DNA from: Lepas anatifera
Lineage: Eukaryota; Arthropoda; Thecostraca; Lepadidae
DNA: 64,000 nt
NCBI GenBank assembly: GCA_034440635.1
Contig: JAOTON010002065.1
Span: 930,001 to 994,000 of the forward strand
Reading direction: 5' to 3'
Each line of letters begins with the position of its first letter. Positions within the stretch are counted from its first letter, which is position 1. Made by a program: the position numbers and the translations under genes. The notes beneath the pieces are model-generated. The model was given only the letters and a program-made list of their open reading frames with translations. It was not told where the DNA came from and did not search any database. This document shows positions 24,101-36,989 of the stretch, piece by piece.

Positions 24101-25244
24101 ACAAACAACAATTGTCCATAAATATTAATAATCATATCAACAAGTCCCATGATTGATGTAGCTGGCCTGTTTTTAATCAAAATATCTGGTGGAGTAAGCT
24201 AGTCCACTGACTTTCACATAACTATGAAGATGGTACGCGATGGAAGGAGCTGGATCTCAGATGCTAAATTCTTCCGAATCTGGCGGCTTCCAATGTAATG
24301 GAGGCCGCACGGCTTCGAAACGCAAAATACTTGAATCAAAGGAGAGGACGTGGATTCAGATTAGTTTCTGAATACGGCCAGCGAGCAGCGCATCAAGCCT
24401 TCGCAGATCCTTTCAGAACTGGAGCAAATTGCCTCATTCATAGCCGATATCAAACAATCATCGACCATTTCTGTCGAAAGAGCACTAATAAAGCCTGAAA
24501 ATCACCAGAATTCTTCTCATAAAGATCTCCGAAGGAACCGACAGCCGTAATCACGGGGCAGAATGCGAAGCGCAAGGACCTTTGGGTTTTATGTCCTCGG
24601 GCAATTGGCGCAGATCTGAAGCATCCGAGAGAGAGAGACAGTTTCCCGGCTGCGACCATTCAGAGCGGCAGCGCATCTCACGAGGGTTCTTGGACATCGG
24701 AACGAACAGTTTAACTCGGCTGGGAGGCTGGAATAATCACACCATGCTCATAAATTGTCGGGAGTGTCATGGCGTCACCGACATTGCGGAGCATGGTAGT
24801 GATTTAGGGCCAGCCCGGCTCGAAGGGCCATTCCTCTCAATACGCCCAGCTTAACCACCCGGTGAAACAGAGAGAAACCGAGGTCACCAGCTGCAAGAAG
24901 CTGAGCTCGCACTCCTGTTTACTGACAGCGGTCGGTCGCACTTTATAATAACGTCCGATCTTGGGTGCCAATGATAATTTTTTCCACGTGCCTGGCGACG
25001 CCTGCACAGTTCAAAATCACAAATCATTCTCCCGGAAAATATTCAAGTTTGTTTTTCAATCTACATGCTGTCACATAAACAACACTATCCACGATAGACA
25101 CGCCACAGAAAGGCACCGTCGTTGAGTATCAGAGCTACGATTCATGTCCATTTGGACTACGCGCTATTTGCATGATTTGAACAACAAATACCATAATACG
25201 CATGCCTTTGGAGAACAGGAGCTCACCCTCCCCCCGGAGAGAGG

Positions 25245-25245
<1 letters not shown>
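21200..25245. other. No supported gene
   Basis: Only scattered reading frames under about 120 codons with no recognisable motif. The one structure noted is a 17-base direct repeat CTAATGGGCACCGAAAG at 23275-23291 and 23336-23352. Confidence 0.4.
23275..23352. repeat. Direct repeat of a 17-mer, 61 bp apart
   Basis: CTAATGGGCACCGAAAG occurs at 23275-23291 and again, identical, at 23336-23352. Its cause is unknown; it may be a footprint of a small duplication. Confidence 0.7.

Positions 25246-25331
<86 letters not shown>
25246..25331. repeat. (GA)n microsatellite with two AAAGA interruptions
   Basis: About 40 GA units. A CpG-rich segment (CCGCGCCGGCGGCGACG) begins immediately after it. GA tracts beside GC-rich DNA are common at arthropod promoters (GAGA-factor sites), but no start site is visible here. 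The two Arg/Glu-repeat frames across it are artefacts. Confidence 0.9.
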
Positions 25332-28300
25332 CCGCGCCGGCGGCGACGTTCAGTGCTCTTATCAGCAGGGCCACATCGCCTCCAGCAGACACGCGAAAAC
25401 AGAGCCCAGACAGAAGCGCCTCCAGTGCACATTACCGTGGCTCGCCATGCTTGGCTCTATTTCAGAATCTTTGTCTGAGAGCAGCAGAAATGGCCAGATA
25501 CAAAATTCAGGAAAGACAGAACCAAGAACAGCCTGGGGCACCGTTCAGATGAGTGGTGCGGAGTTCTCAGCGGGGGGTATCACTCTATGTGAGCAGACGG
25601 CTCTCAGTCCTCTGTGTTATTCCACCAGCGCATGAGCCTCGGCCCATCGACCTCCGAATCAATGCGCGGAAGGTTATCTGCGGCCTGGCAGAACCATTGT
25701 ACCGCGTCCACAATGGCTTCACGCCATGGCGGAGTAAAAAAACAGCAGCGTGCGAAAAGCGGGCTTAGGAACCGACGAGGGCCATTTGGGTTCAGCCTCT
25801 TAGAAGCCCAGCGTGGGCGAACACGAGCGTCTATGAAAATTACTTCCCAGATTCAACATGTCGACAATACTGGCGGCCGTCCGCCGCGCACTGCCAGATT
25901 ACTGGCGGTCATATGTTGTCGTCCGGTCACGGCGCGGCTGCAGTGAGCCGTCATGAAACACGTGGGCAGCTGCTAATCAACAGGGTTTCCGAGATCCGCA
26001 AATAAAACACAGCTCTTGGCTTTACTACAAATAAAGTCTCTAAGAAGTATTCAAAAATCAAACGACACAATCTCAATTAAACTTCAAATAGACCCAGTTC
26101 CACACAAAAGGCAGCTGAGAACAAGCACGCAAGACTCTTTAAAATGCGTTTTAGATGTTGGGAGTTTATCATAGTCGGTACAAAAAAGATCGGGTATTAT
26201 TTGAAGAGTGGGTAGCAAGGGATCCGACACTAAGAGGTGCTGCGATAAAATCGCATTACTCGAGCGGGTGAAAATTGGTAGCTCAAATAGCTTTATGACG
26301 GAGCAGAGGTGAAATAAAAAGCTTGATTCAAAAAAGCGATAACAGAAACAATGCTGGAGGGAGGGCTAATTTTGTTTGCCCTTTCCAAAACGTGCTCCTG
26401 GTGGGGGAACCAAAGAATACCTATTGTTCGGGCACAATCTCGCCGCTTTTAGCTGGCGCACCTTTAAGCCACAACACACACGAGTACCTGCCGAGGAGCG
26501 GAGGAAAGAGATTGTCATGCTTTTTCCGAGCTCTGCCGATAAAGTCGAGACTTGATTCGAGGTTTAATCATTAACTTCGCCGAGGCACGAACATGAAATA
26601 AAACACGAAAAACTCAAAACACAGGAACGTTCACTGATTCGAATAATGCAAGTCATGCGCGACGCCGCAGGTTTGTTTGTTCACGCAGAGTTCGGGCGCC
26701 TTCACAGGTGATCCAGAACGGCAGCGTGCACGCCCATCTATTCAACGTATCCAGTATCATGCATGGCATCAGGTGCACGGTTCTATGACCGGTCCTTATC
26801 GCTCAGAAATCCCCTTGGCTCCCCAGGGAGGCTCAGAGGCGGGAACGACGGGAGAAGAGAATCCCACCATCACATCCCAGGGGAAATATGGCGAGGATCA
26901 GCCGGGCAGATAGATTTTCGTGCATTCCCTGCCGGCAGCGGTCAAGCGAAGCGTGCTGCCTGAGGTGCTCGTGCAGACAATGCGCGCGCGTTGGCCACCA
27001 GTCAATAACGGTATGTCCACGGCCCAGTGCAAAATGAGGTATATGGCACAGCGCAGTGCTACGTCAGCGTAAATGGGTTTCCCAGCCAGGATGAAAGTGT
27101 TTCAGTTTGCCAGAGCGTTGGGAACGTGACACGTGATATTAGCCCGGCAGTAAAGGCCTGAAGCATGCACCCTGGAGAAGTCACGGCAGAGCTGACGTCC
27201 AGGGTTACCCAAAATGTGCTTGACTTGACTTTTTTATTTCGACGTTTTTGGCATTATTTCCTATATCCTCAATCTGCTCCACTCAACAGTTGATAATAAT
27301 AATTCCTCTGCCATCCTAAGTGACTTCACTTCCTGTTTAAATCGAAAAGTGCTTCATCCGGGTGCTGTAAAACCGGGTTCTCCTGTGTGCAGCACCGTCC
27401 TCTTGATCTCGCCCTCCTCCAGCGAGCTCACGAATCCCTCTTGCGTATTCTTCGCCTTATCCAGTATCGTCAGAGTTTCCTTCTGAGCAGGGGCGAATCC
27501 AGGTGGGGGGAGGGGTCTAACCACGTTATGGCCCCATGCAGTGGAAGTGCCACCGCCGAGCCGATCTGGCACATTTTCTCACCTAATGCTTGTTTACGGT
27601 TGAAGCCGTTTTGACCTACAAACGGTGCATTTGTATCCCTGTCCCTCAGCTCCTCTATACTGACGCTGGATGGCCAGAGGAGACCAAGAGGATAGAGCTG
27701 CTGTAATGAAGATAGGACGCGTCTGCTATAGCGGTAGTGCCCTGGAAGAACACTCTCTGAAGGAACACCCTTCGATTCTCGTTCGGACAATTGCTGCAAT
27801 CTGGAAAGTTGAGGGCAAAGGTGGAGATCCTGGTGGGGCAGGATCCTCTCGATTTTTGGTGTTCTATAGTTTTCCGTAGGGTCTGTATTAACGTGCCAGT
27901 GTTAACCCATGTTGGATCCTTGGGCCGAGAACAGTTATCCATTCCTGGATCATGAATGCCAATTGCCTATCAAATAATCAGTAATCTAGATTGATTTAAT
28001 AGCAAATCAAGAACCGACATGAAAATGAATGTTGACGAAACACAAATTTGAAGATACGTTCCTTTTAGATAGCCCAGTTTATAAAGGGAGATGACCTGGA
28101 CAAAGAATAATGAGACCACACGACGAGGGCCTTATCTAATGCTAACATGCTATCTAATTTAAATATCATTCTATCTATCTGAAAGACTACAGCTAACCAC
28201 TGACCGTACTGAGACATACCACGTTTTGACTTAACCTGCACCGGATTGTGTTTCTGAACTGTGACAAGACAGAAACCCACAAAAGACTTCACCTGTCCAC

Positions 28301-29268
28301 ATTGCGTGGCCGAGCAAAGGATGAATAATCGAACTCCTGCAAAAGACCCGTTCACAGCCCTTCCACATCATGCACACGATCATATGCGAGGGCTATTGCA
28401 GAGAATATGGCAGCTTCATGGGCTATAAACTGGGCTATCATTTGCGTAAAGCATATCAAACAACCCCTAGTTTTGTAGTCACAGCTTTTCATGAGCGGAC
28501 TTCTTTTGAACTCACCAACCTCGCACCTCCCCCCCGTCATGAGCCTGATGGCCGTCGGCGGCTGTTCGGTGATAAGTAGGACCGGTGCACGGCTGCACAG
28601 TGGGAACTTTTCCACTATTAGCCTGAATTTAATCAAAAGTTAAAAATTTGTTTTTTGGACAAAATTTGCTCTCAGTTGGTGGGAAATTGTCCAAATTTTA
28701 CGATGGTGAAGATTAGTTTTGTCTCCTTTTCCCAAAAGTGGGTGAAAAATTTAGGTATCTAAAGTCGGAGAAAGTTGGACATCCAGTGTTACCTGTTTCA
28801 ATGCCAGAAAATTACGGCAAGATACAAACGCAAGTGGGACGTCCGATATGGTTGAATGTGTATGAAATTCTGTATTTTTAGAAAGCTTGACCCCTTTTAT
28901 GTCCAAACTAACCGTCGGATTAGTAAACAGTTTCAAAGGAATAAAATTATATAAGAATATGCAAGACCTTGTCTCTAACCACTTTCAATTTCGGGCCTCC
29001 AAGAAATGTGTAAGGTTTTAATTACTAGTGACGTCGATTGGCGCACGGAAATGTATAAATTAGGACACGGTGGACAATTCTGGGTACGAACCCAAAACAA
29101 TTTCCTACGACTTTTAGCGATTCTTAAAGAAACGTTTCTATTTTTACCGCAATGCACCTGGCCGGCGCGGCGCCCATGCAGCCACAATGACAGAGAGGCC
29201 AATGAGGTTGTGGAGTTATGGACTTTTTAGCGAAAATTACAGATGCAGGTGGGTAGTGTCACCATAGG
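25332..29268. other. No supported gene
   Basis: Moderately GC-rich to about 27200, then AT-rich. A single hAT-like end (CAGGGGCGAATCCAGG at about 27487) lacks a partner. Several frames of 60-110 codons occur on both strands without motifs or splice signals. Confidence 0.35.
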
Positions 29269-29650
29269 CGGATCCAGGGGGCAAGTGGGAGCACTCCCCC
29301 TTCGATTGAACTTCGTCGCCCCTTGAAAGTTCGATGCCACCCCTTAAAATGTCACTTCTCGTCCCTTTCCCCAAGATGCGACTATGGAGGGAGGAGGGGG
29401 AGGGGTGTATCGACACCTACGACAGAATTTGGCAGAATCTGATAATTTTTGGTTTCCATCTGATGGTTTTACGCGCAGAAAATTGGCAACCTCGTGGTCC
29501 GGATGCCGTCCCCGACCAGGTTCTGCGCATTGAATCTCTTGAATACGCTTACCTGCGGCACCACGTGAACTTGTGTGATACTCTGTCGGCTTTTACCGAG
29601 ATGGCGTTAGTAGTTCTTCCAGAAAAAATAAATATTATAATAATAAAATG

Positions 29651-30576
29651 TTAACACATGCAGTGGAGGCGGATCTTAAAGCGCCCCCACATATTTTTCC
29701 AAGCTGTCCAGAGAACCGTTATCTACCGAAAAATGTTACTCGGCTGCATTTGAGAGTTTATGAGAGCATCCATTGGTGAAGGAAGTTTGAAAATCGGTTG
29801 GTAATTTTTCGACTTATAGGCTTTCAAAGTCAGACCTACTTTTTGAGACCGTCGCAATCGCGCAGTCGCGCCAGTTCACCTGCACTGCAGACCAAGTGAT
29901 GACGTCATAACGTCATATAATCAGGTTATACGTCAAGGTCAACCCACATAAAGGTCAAGGTCAAATGTCACAGGTCAAGGTCATTGACCCCGGTATTCCA
30001 GTCAGAAGGCATTATTCAGTATGAAGGTTATGCTATGATTTCATAGTTACGGCAAGGTCAGAGGTCTTTCAGTAGTCTTTCAATAGGCAATAGTCAAGGT
30101 CATGGTCACAGTTCAAGGTCAGAGGTCTCATTCAAGGTCAAATAATATATTCCCGCCAAAATGCTGCTATAATGTCAGTTAAATTGTACATTATTGTGAA
30201 TATGGCATGTCATATTGTTACGTCATAGGTCATTGACCTTGAATGACCTTTACCTCAGAATTCCAGAAAACATTATGTAGTACCTTTTTCTATATGACTT
30301 AATTCCGTTTTTGGTGTATTGCCGGCTATTTTCACATAATCACGGCATTTTCCAATAGGTCCCCTAGGAGGCCCCATATTTGATCTTATCGACCTCGTTT
30401 GATCTTGAAGATATTCAAAGGTCAATAAAACTTGGTCATAATGTTGATCACTATTGGCGCCACGCACACCCCAACGGGCGTTTTTCTAACCATCTTGGTC
30501 TCCGAGACCTCAGCGGGCACTTCAGGGCCCCTCAACTGTGCGTTGACACCAGACCCCTCTCCACTGCGCTTGTTAA
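29651..30576. mobile_element. TTAA-ended inverted-repeat element, AGGTCA-rich (copy 3, subfamily E)
   Basis: The left end TTAACACATGCAGTGGAGGC and the right end inverted, TTAACAAGCGCAGTGGAGAG, match in about 15 of 20 bases, with TTAA at both outer edges. The body at 29920-30430 holds about 13 AGGTCA/TGACCT. Seven are extended to TCAAGGTCA (or its inverse), the form bound by FTZ-F1, ERR and SF-1 type monomeric receptors. One perfect AGGTCA-T-TGACCT inverted repeat lies at 30227-30239. There is no coding capacity. Confidence 0.7.
30227..30239. promoter_or_regulatory. Perfect IR1 nuclear-receptor palindrome (AGGTCA T TGACCT)
   Basis: Two ideal half-sites face each other with one spacer base. 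This arrangement is known as a strong binding site for EcR/USP and RXR-type heterodimers. It sits in the TTAA element with many half-sites around it. A related imperfect copy (AGGTCA T TGACCC) lies at about 29977. Whether any receptor uses it here is unknown. Confidence 0.5.
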
Positions 30577-30689
30577 TTGGAACGTAGATTTCAGTGTCAG
30601 CCTATGGAATGAGAAACGATAGTCATGCATTGGAACAAGTTATTGTTGCATTAATTGAGACCCGTTTTAGTTATTAGGGCTGATTTGGA

Positions 30690-30736
30690 AATTGATTTTG
30701 GGGGCACTTTAGGGCCCCCTCCTCTGTGCGTGTTAA
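30690..30736. mobile_element. Isolated right end of a subfamily E element
   Basis: GGGCACTTTAGGGCCCCCTC…TGTGCGTGTTAA repeats the right terminus of the element ending at 30576 (GGGCACTTCAGGGCCCCTCAACTGTGCGTTG). It suggests a second, truncated or nested copy directly downstream. Confidence 0.5.
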
Positions 30737-30739
30737 GTC

Positions 30740-33340
30740 CAAATTTGAATACAGTGTGAAATGTTGTCATTTTATCACCAGTCAACTGATTCCCAGCCAA
30801 ATTAATATAATTCACTCGTGGATTCTGTCGTCAGGAACAAATTCAGGCTAAAAGTGGAGAAGTTCCCACTGGGGGCTGGTGGGACCGGATCCCACTCATC
30901 ATGCTTCTCCGCTAACGCTGAGCCACAGCAGAAATAAAATTATAAGCTAGGGGGTTCCAGCAACGCTCTATTCCCTGGCTATGTCACTCTAAATCCCATG
31001 AAGGGTGCAACAAAAAACAAACAGTGAAACGCGATGAAGAGGTACCTACTACTGAATTAGGAGCAGGGAAAGGCACCTGTCCCTTTGTAGATCCTCCAGT
31101 AGTATGAGTGAGATTTAGAGAGACTTAGAGTCGAGCACGCTGGTTTGCTTTGTGCGCAGTGATTTCATCAATCAGCTGATCACATTACCTGCAAGTGAAG
31201 GGACTGGACCGTGCAAGGCGAAGTCCTATGTAGAATCACCGTGAATGAGTCTTCACGCAGAGGTATGGACGGACTCACTAGGTATGGACACATTTTCTAT
31301 ACCTAAGCATAACTTTGTACCCGAACAGGATTCTGCAGATTTGCGTGTGCAGGCAGTCTAAACTGTTCTGACTTCCAAGCTCAGTTGATGTATTTGCTGT
31401 TGCATTTGAAACTGAGAGGCGCTAACGCTATTGATGGTGGAATTAAATTCCCCAGAATCCATTACCTACCGCAGCAGAGAAGTTACACATGTGTCATGTT
31501 CACCCGCCTCAACACTTTAAAAGTTGGCGGGTCTTAACACATCCATAGTTAGCGGCAAAAGTTATCATTGCCCCAATAACATAAACTCTGAACGCAGCAA
31601 TTGGAAGAAAAAAGAAACGCATAAAACAACGAAATATTTTGATGACGGAGCAGACATGGCATCGAAGTCATGATAATGGTTAACATGGTGAGGATGATCA
31701 CAATCTGCCAATTATGTATTGTTTTCAATACATTTAACAACCAAAAGTAAGGCACGCAGTTTCGCATTCGATACATGATCCGACGATGTTTTCAAAAAGA
31801 CTAAGTTTGAATCCGGCTGGTTAAACTTAGTCAAAACCATAAATAGTTGCAAGATTATGCTAATTTTCACCATCTTATGAATTATTAAAACCACAGAAGA
31901 TGTAACTGTTATTATGATGATAACTGTTTCATCGTTTAGACAATACCCAATGCAATTGTATATCGATGTCACCATCCGTTTCAGTTTTCATAAATAAGTG
32001 TTATCTGGTCCCCTAAGACCCTGCTAACAAGGTGAGAGCTTTGGACACTATAACCTCGGCAGGTTCTGCATTTTGAAGCCCTGGCAAGGGTTCACCAGCA
32101 TCAAATAGGGCACAACCACAATAAGCGCTGTTTGAATATAGCTTAGCCCGGGTGACTGGTACAGGTTTTAGCGGTTGAAAATATCTCTACATACTTAGTA
32201 TCAGACGGCGTGATTGCAAGAAAAAAGGACGGAGTAGGGCGGTTTCGAGCATGCAGCAAGTCGTGCCATGGGGACAAAACATCGTACCCACACAAGATCT
32301 GTCAGGAATCGAAATGAATCTAGCGAAACTAAATCAGAAATGGGCTGAATTGGGTTAAACCAAGCCTGTTCAAATAACGGTTCAGAAAATCCTACTGATT
32401 GGATTGGCATACCTGATCTGAATGTGGTTACACATTGCACCATGTTTGATATCAGAAAAACAGCCGGAGTTCAAGGCCAGCCTGAATACCGTCACACTTC
32501 GGGGCAGATAGACCGGGCTTTCACATCGATAAACATAAGCCCGAGACAGAGCGAAAAACAGAGCAGCCCTATAAACAAGAGCTGGAAGCCGCAATCGCTA
32601 CCGTAGGTCCGGGCTCGCTTAAGTTATGTCGGCTGTTGCCGGGCTGGTGCTATTGGCCGCTGTATCGCGCAGAACACTTGTTTGCCTTCCAGCTATCCAT
32701 TCCAGCCAGCGAGTTTCAAAGGCGCCTCCGCACTGGTGCGCACCGGCCGCCGGTACAGTTCCGAGCAGAGTCCCGCTAAGAACGTTACGATGATAATTCG
32801 GCTGCTACGCGTATGTTGCTGTTATAATGTTCCACCCTCATTCAAAACAAAGCTTGAGCATGTGTGACATGCATACATACTAGCGCTGAAGCGTGAGGGC
32901 TGTATGGCCCTTATCAGCACTTACACTATCACGATATTCCTCCACTGCCGACGTCCGAATCAGTTTTCCAACATTTAGTTATCTGTCAACCCGCGTCTTC
33001 AGGCAGCGCCAATGCAGTTCATACCCGGGATGAGACGTCATTCTTGATAACAATTACCCCTGGCATCGGTCCATTATTTCAAATAAATACAACCGTCTAT
33101 TTCTATTAGTCCCACCGATGTTTTTCGTGGGCAGGTGCATTTATTAGGTATGCTAAAGCAATCCAGTCAGTAACTTAGATCCCAGTTAGGATATACATTG
33201 GCCCATATGCATACATACATTTATATTTCGATTATTTCAAACCCTAAAATCCAATCGTCATCCCCACTGGATAAAGCCTTATTTTTCGCCGGGACTGTAT
33301 TTGCTACCGGCGAGATCTTGGCTCGGAAACGGTACTGCTT
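30740..33340. other. No supported gene
   Basis: Mixed composition. The longest frames (31549-31975 minus) are AT-rich and hydrophobic by composition only. The short run of CATAC at about 33210 is a minor microsatellite. Confidence 0.35.
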
Positions 33341-33341
33341 G

Positions 33342-33371
33342 TTCCCCCTCCGCGCCGCCGCGGAGGGGGAA
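33342..33371. other. Perfect GC-rich hairpin (13-bp arms, 4-nt loop)
   Basis: TTCCCCCTCCGCG at 33342-33354 is inverted exactly at 33359-33371 around CCGC. It lies at the start of a CpG-rich segment (33300-33500). There is no T-run after it, and it is not a bacterial-type terminator. It could be a cruciform-prone site or part of a GC-rich 5' region. Confidence 0.6.
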
Positions 33372-35075
33372 GCTCTGAAGTCTGGTTAGCCGGCACGAGG
33401 TGGCGGCCACCTCAGGGGCGCCGGCGCTCATTCGGAGTCTTCCCAGACCGCAGACGGCCGGACGACAGCGCCACCGGGTGAGACCGGTGTGACAACGCAG
33501 TCAGCCGTCCCGCTCGGAAAGCCAGCTACACAACATCCCTGCTCCTGACATTAAGCGGACACTGCCCCGATCCAGCCGTCGGCTCCAAAAACACGGCAAC
33601 AACAAGCGAGGGGTGGCACTTCCACAGAGCAATGGGCATGTACGGGCTAAGGTAAAGGCAGCGACTAGGCTGCCCAGCCACGCAGTAACATTGAACGATA
33701 CAAATCCCCCCAAATTGCCTCTGTCGGTCAGGCCAACGTCTGGTAGACAAACAGCAGCAAAACAGTGTACTTGTGAAGCACGCACGTCGTCCAAACACAG
33801 GCGCAAACATCCGTTAAACAGACATTTTCTTGCTAACGCCGCACTGCAGGTAATTGGCCGGCACTTCGGCTTTGTTACGGATTTATTCGCAGCTTTTTGC
33901 TGAGCTTTCTGCTCGCCAAGGCGCATTCGGCCTGACGCCGTCGATAGTGGGCTTGTTTTTGTCAAATACGGCAGGGAATTTCCATCACAAATTACTAGGA
34001 TGATAAACGAGTGGCAAAACATTGCTACAAATCGCGAATGTGAACAGGAATCAACACCCCCTGCAAGAATAAGAACAACACCAACATTTCCTTTCACGAA
34101 GAATAATCATAACAACTCGTGTATGCTCTCAATCTCATTTCGTATATTTCCAAAAGCAAGAGTCAGAAATCCAGAGGTTCTTTAACACACACCAAATAGT
34201 AGATCATTGTATAAGTGTTCAGTTAAATAGAACGTCTGACCTACCTCTCTGAGTGTTGTGTGACAGCCCCATTCTACTTCTGGATTCTGACGTGTTTATC
34301 TGGTAAATACCCCCCTGGTCACATTGTTTGTTCTCTGTGTTGACTTATCCCCGGAGACACCTCGTGTAATTTGCTTCGGGTCCGCAGCCTTATTCGGAGT
34401 CGCCAGGGAGACGTAACAATTTGAATACCGTGGCAGAGCAATAAAGACGCCGTATAGGAAATGGCGTGGGTGCAAACGAGACAGACGATTGTCCGAATGA
34501 CAGCGTCAGACAGCGTTAGTCAGACGGCATCACTTAGGTGCACAACATGAAATGCATTGTCATATATAATAGTGAGCAGACGACGTTACTTCCTCATTCA
34601 GGAGAATATTGTCTAAACGAAGTTAACAAGGTCACAGAAAGGAAGTGTTAGAGATCCCTTACCGGCTTATGCAACACTTTGCCTAAGACAACAGCAAGCT
34701 GGCAACTGCTGATGTTGCAACTGCATATTCCGCAGACTTTGCAAATATATAACAAGTGTGCCAAAGACAACTTAGGCGGGGGCGTCCTACCTTCAAAAGC
34801 TTACAAATAAACAAGCGTTAACCGCCATTTTTGCGTAGGCCCGAGAGCGAAGGAGACAGAATCGGCGGTGTGTCTAAGGTTTAATGGGATGAGGCCATTT
34901 GGGGAGCTCAAACCCTTTAATGGAGGCCAACATATATTACTTCTGAAGACAATCAACCGGTTCGGGTACCAAAGTGGAGGAGGAAAGTAGTACAGTCTTA
35001 AAAGTATTGTTGATCTCCGCTTCCGGGTCCTTGGAATATTCCACTACTGACTGGTATGTGATACTATTGGTATTA
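33372..35075. other. No supported gene
   Basis: A 198-codon minus-strand frame (34097-33501) overlaps a 96-codon plus-strand frame, and neither has a motif. The sequence around 33400-33500 is CpG-rich. Confidence 0.3.
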
Positions 35076-35526
35076 AAGGGAATGTGGCACCTTTATAACG
35101 TGATTTTAACTGAGATAGCCAAGTTGTAAAGCAAGTCGGAAAACCCGGTACTCTGTATATAATTTGTCTTGGAACTCGATATTTCCGTAGAAAAAAACTA
35201 AAACCTACCCGAAATGTACCTCTCATGTACTTCTCGCCAGGCGGCCATCGTTGTGAGCTGCTGGTGTGACGAAATATGCTGACGTCACGATGAGCATCAG
35301 CCAATCGAAGCCCTTGAAGCGTTTCGAGTATGGTAGTGGTTGCCAGATCATGACATCATCCACAGGCAGATATTGATTTATTTTTCTAGAGGAGTATTTC
35401 AAAAATCAAAATATTGAGCTTATTGTACATTTTTCAGAGAAATAATGAGTGGTTTCATTATTTTCGGCTAAAAGTACACCTACTTACACTAAATTCCAGG
35501 ATTCTACTAAGGTGCCACATTCCCTC
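35076..35526. mobile_element. MITE with TA target duplication (451 bp)
   Basis: A 17-bp perfect inverted repeat AGGGAATGTGGCACCTT lies at 35077-35093 and 35509-35525, with TA immediately outside each end (35074-35075 and 35527-35528). TA duplication with short inverted termini fits a Tc1/mariner-type non-autonomous element. The 86-codon minus frame inside has no transposase features. Confidence 0.75.
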
Positions 35527-36483
35527 TAACGAAGCGAGTGCTGCGTCAGGCAAATAGAGAGAGGGAAACAGCCCGGGATCGTTCCCATGGGAGGGAGGGG
35601 CGGTGGTAACAGGTCCCAAAATCGTGGAAAATATTTTTTTAAGAAAATGAGTGAAAATGGGGTACTGTGTGGGGACGAAATGTCTTTTTTCGCCTCCCTG
35701 CATTTGCCCCTGAGCATAACAGGACAAAGATTTCACAGTGGTCCAACAGGACCATGAAGGCTAATGAACTGATTATAAGAGGAAGCAGCTTTCGAGTAAG
35801 GCAGCACCACGCCACTACGCCGGAAAGTGCATAGCCTACAGCGGAATTTCGAGCTTCCGCTACCAGCATTACTGTTCGCAAGGAGTGTATCTGCCCAGAA
35901 ACCACGCGTGAAATAATGGGTCACGGACAATTGGCAAATATGCAATTGTACATCCCTATCAATTCATCTCATTTGAAATCCCACAGTTATAGTTTTGTCG
36001 CAGAGTAAAATGTTGCATCGAGCGTCTGCTTAGAGCAGTGGCTTCTAAACGGTGGGGTCGTGACCCCATTTGGTGTCAAGGAGTCATCAAGCGGGATGTT
36101 AACAGTGCTTCAGGTTCAATGGTAGGTGAGCGTAACACACTGGTAAGCAATTCATGCATTGATGAGCAATAATCATTATTGTTTCTATAGATGGGTATCA
36201 GTATTTAACAGTGGGCTTATGTTATCATCTGGCTGTTTAACAGTTGTCACAACCTCACGAGGCAGGGAACTGTTGGCTTAACCCGTCCCAGAAAAGGTTT
36301 GAACTGCAACGTACCAGTCAGAGGGGGCAGGCCTCCCCCCGCCCTCTTAACTTGAGAACTACCCAGCCTATTTTTCCCATCTAAGCTGTCATCGACAGCC
36401 CCGTTCAAAACGACTCAAAAACCATTTTTAGTCTTTTAAAAACATTTTTAACCACTTCATAAGCCAAGTAAACATATGGAACC

Positions 36484-36507
36484 ATGGAATAGATATCTCT
36501 ATTCCAT
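36484..36507. other. Short palindrome (10-bp arms)
   Basis: ATGGAATAGA, TATC, then TCTATTCCAT: a near-perfect stem with a 4-base loop in AT-rich DNA. Function unknown. Confidence 0.6.
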
Positions 36508-36885
36508 GATGGAACTGTGATAAACTTAGCTTATACAAACCTGTTCAAACACTCGAGGCTGGATTCTGCTTTTAATGACCTGGGATGAGAAGCAATTGAC
36601 ATGCAAATGCATACATTTGGTTTTTAAAAGCATATTTCATGGACATTTCTACAATAATGTTTACCAATTAATGCTTAATTCCCTAAATGTGGTTAAAATA
36701 TGATTTCCAATGAAGGCACGAACCAAGAGTATAACTGCATGACATAAACTAATGAGTATTTTACAGTTTCAATGACACCATTATGACGTCATCAAATCTG
36801 ACAAATTAGAGATCATATGCAAACAACTATTTATGACGTTACTCTATAGGCGTGTAACACGCATGCAGTTTCCAAAAACACATTT

Positions 36886-36989
<104 letters not shown>

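Noticed and set aside
25144..25635. 163-codon plus frame with an Arg/Glu repeat
   Set aside because: The frame is held open by the (GA)n microsatellite, which is stop-free in these frames.
27487..27502. Single CAGGGGCGAATCCAGG hAT-like end (others at 29269 and 40921)
   Set aside because: No matching inverse end or duplication was found, so no element boundaries can be given.
29334..29654. 106-codon plus frame as a transposase remnant
   Set aside because: It lies between a single hAT-like end and the TTAA element, but no transposase motif can be seen.
33501..34097. 198-codon minus-strand frame
   Set aside because: No motif, irregular composition and an overlapping plus-strand frame. Long chance frames are expected in 64 kb of moderate GC.
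36036..36067. A hAT element starting CAGTGGCTTCTAAACGGTGG
   Set aside because: The start resembles known hAT ends, and a distant TTGAGAACTAC near 36353 could be the other end, but no 8-bp duplication exists and the pairing is weak.
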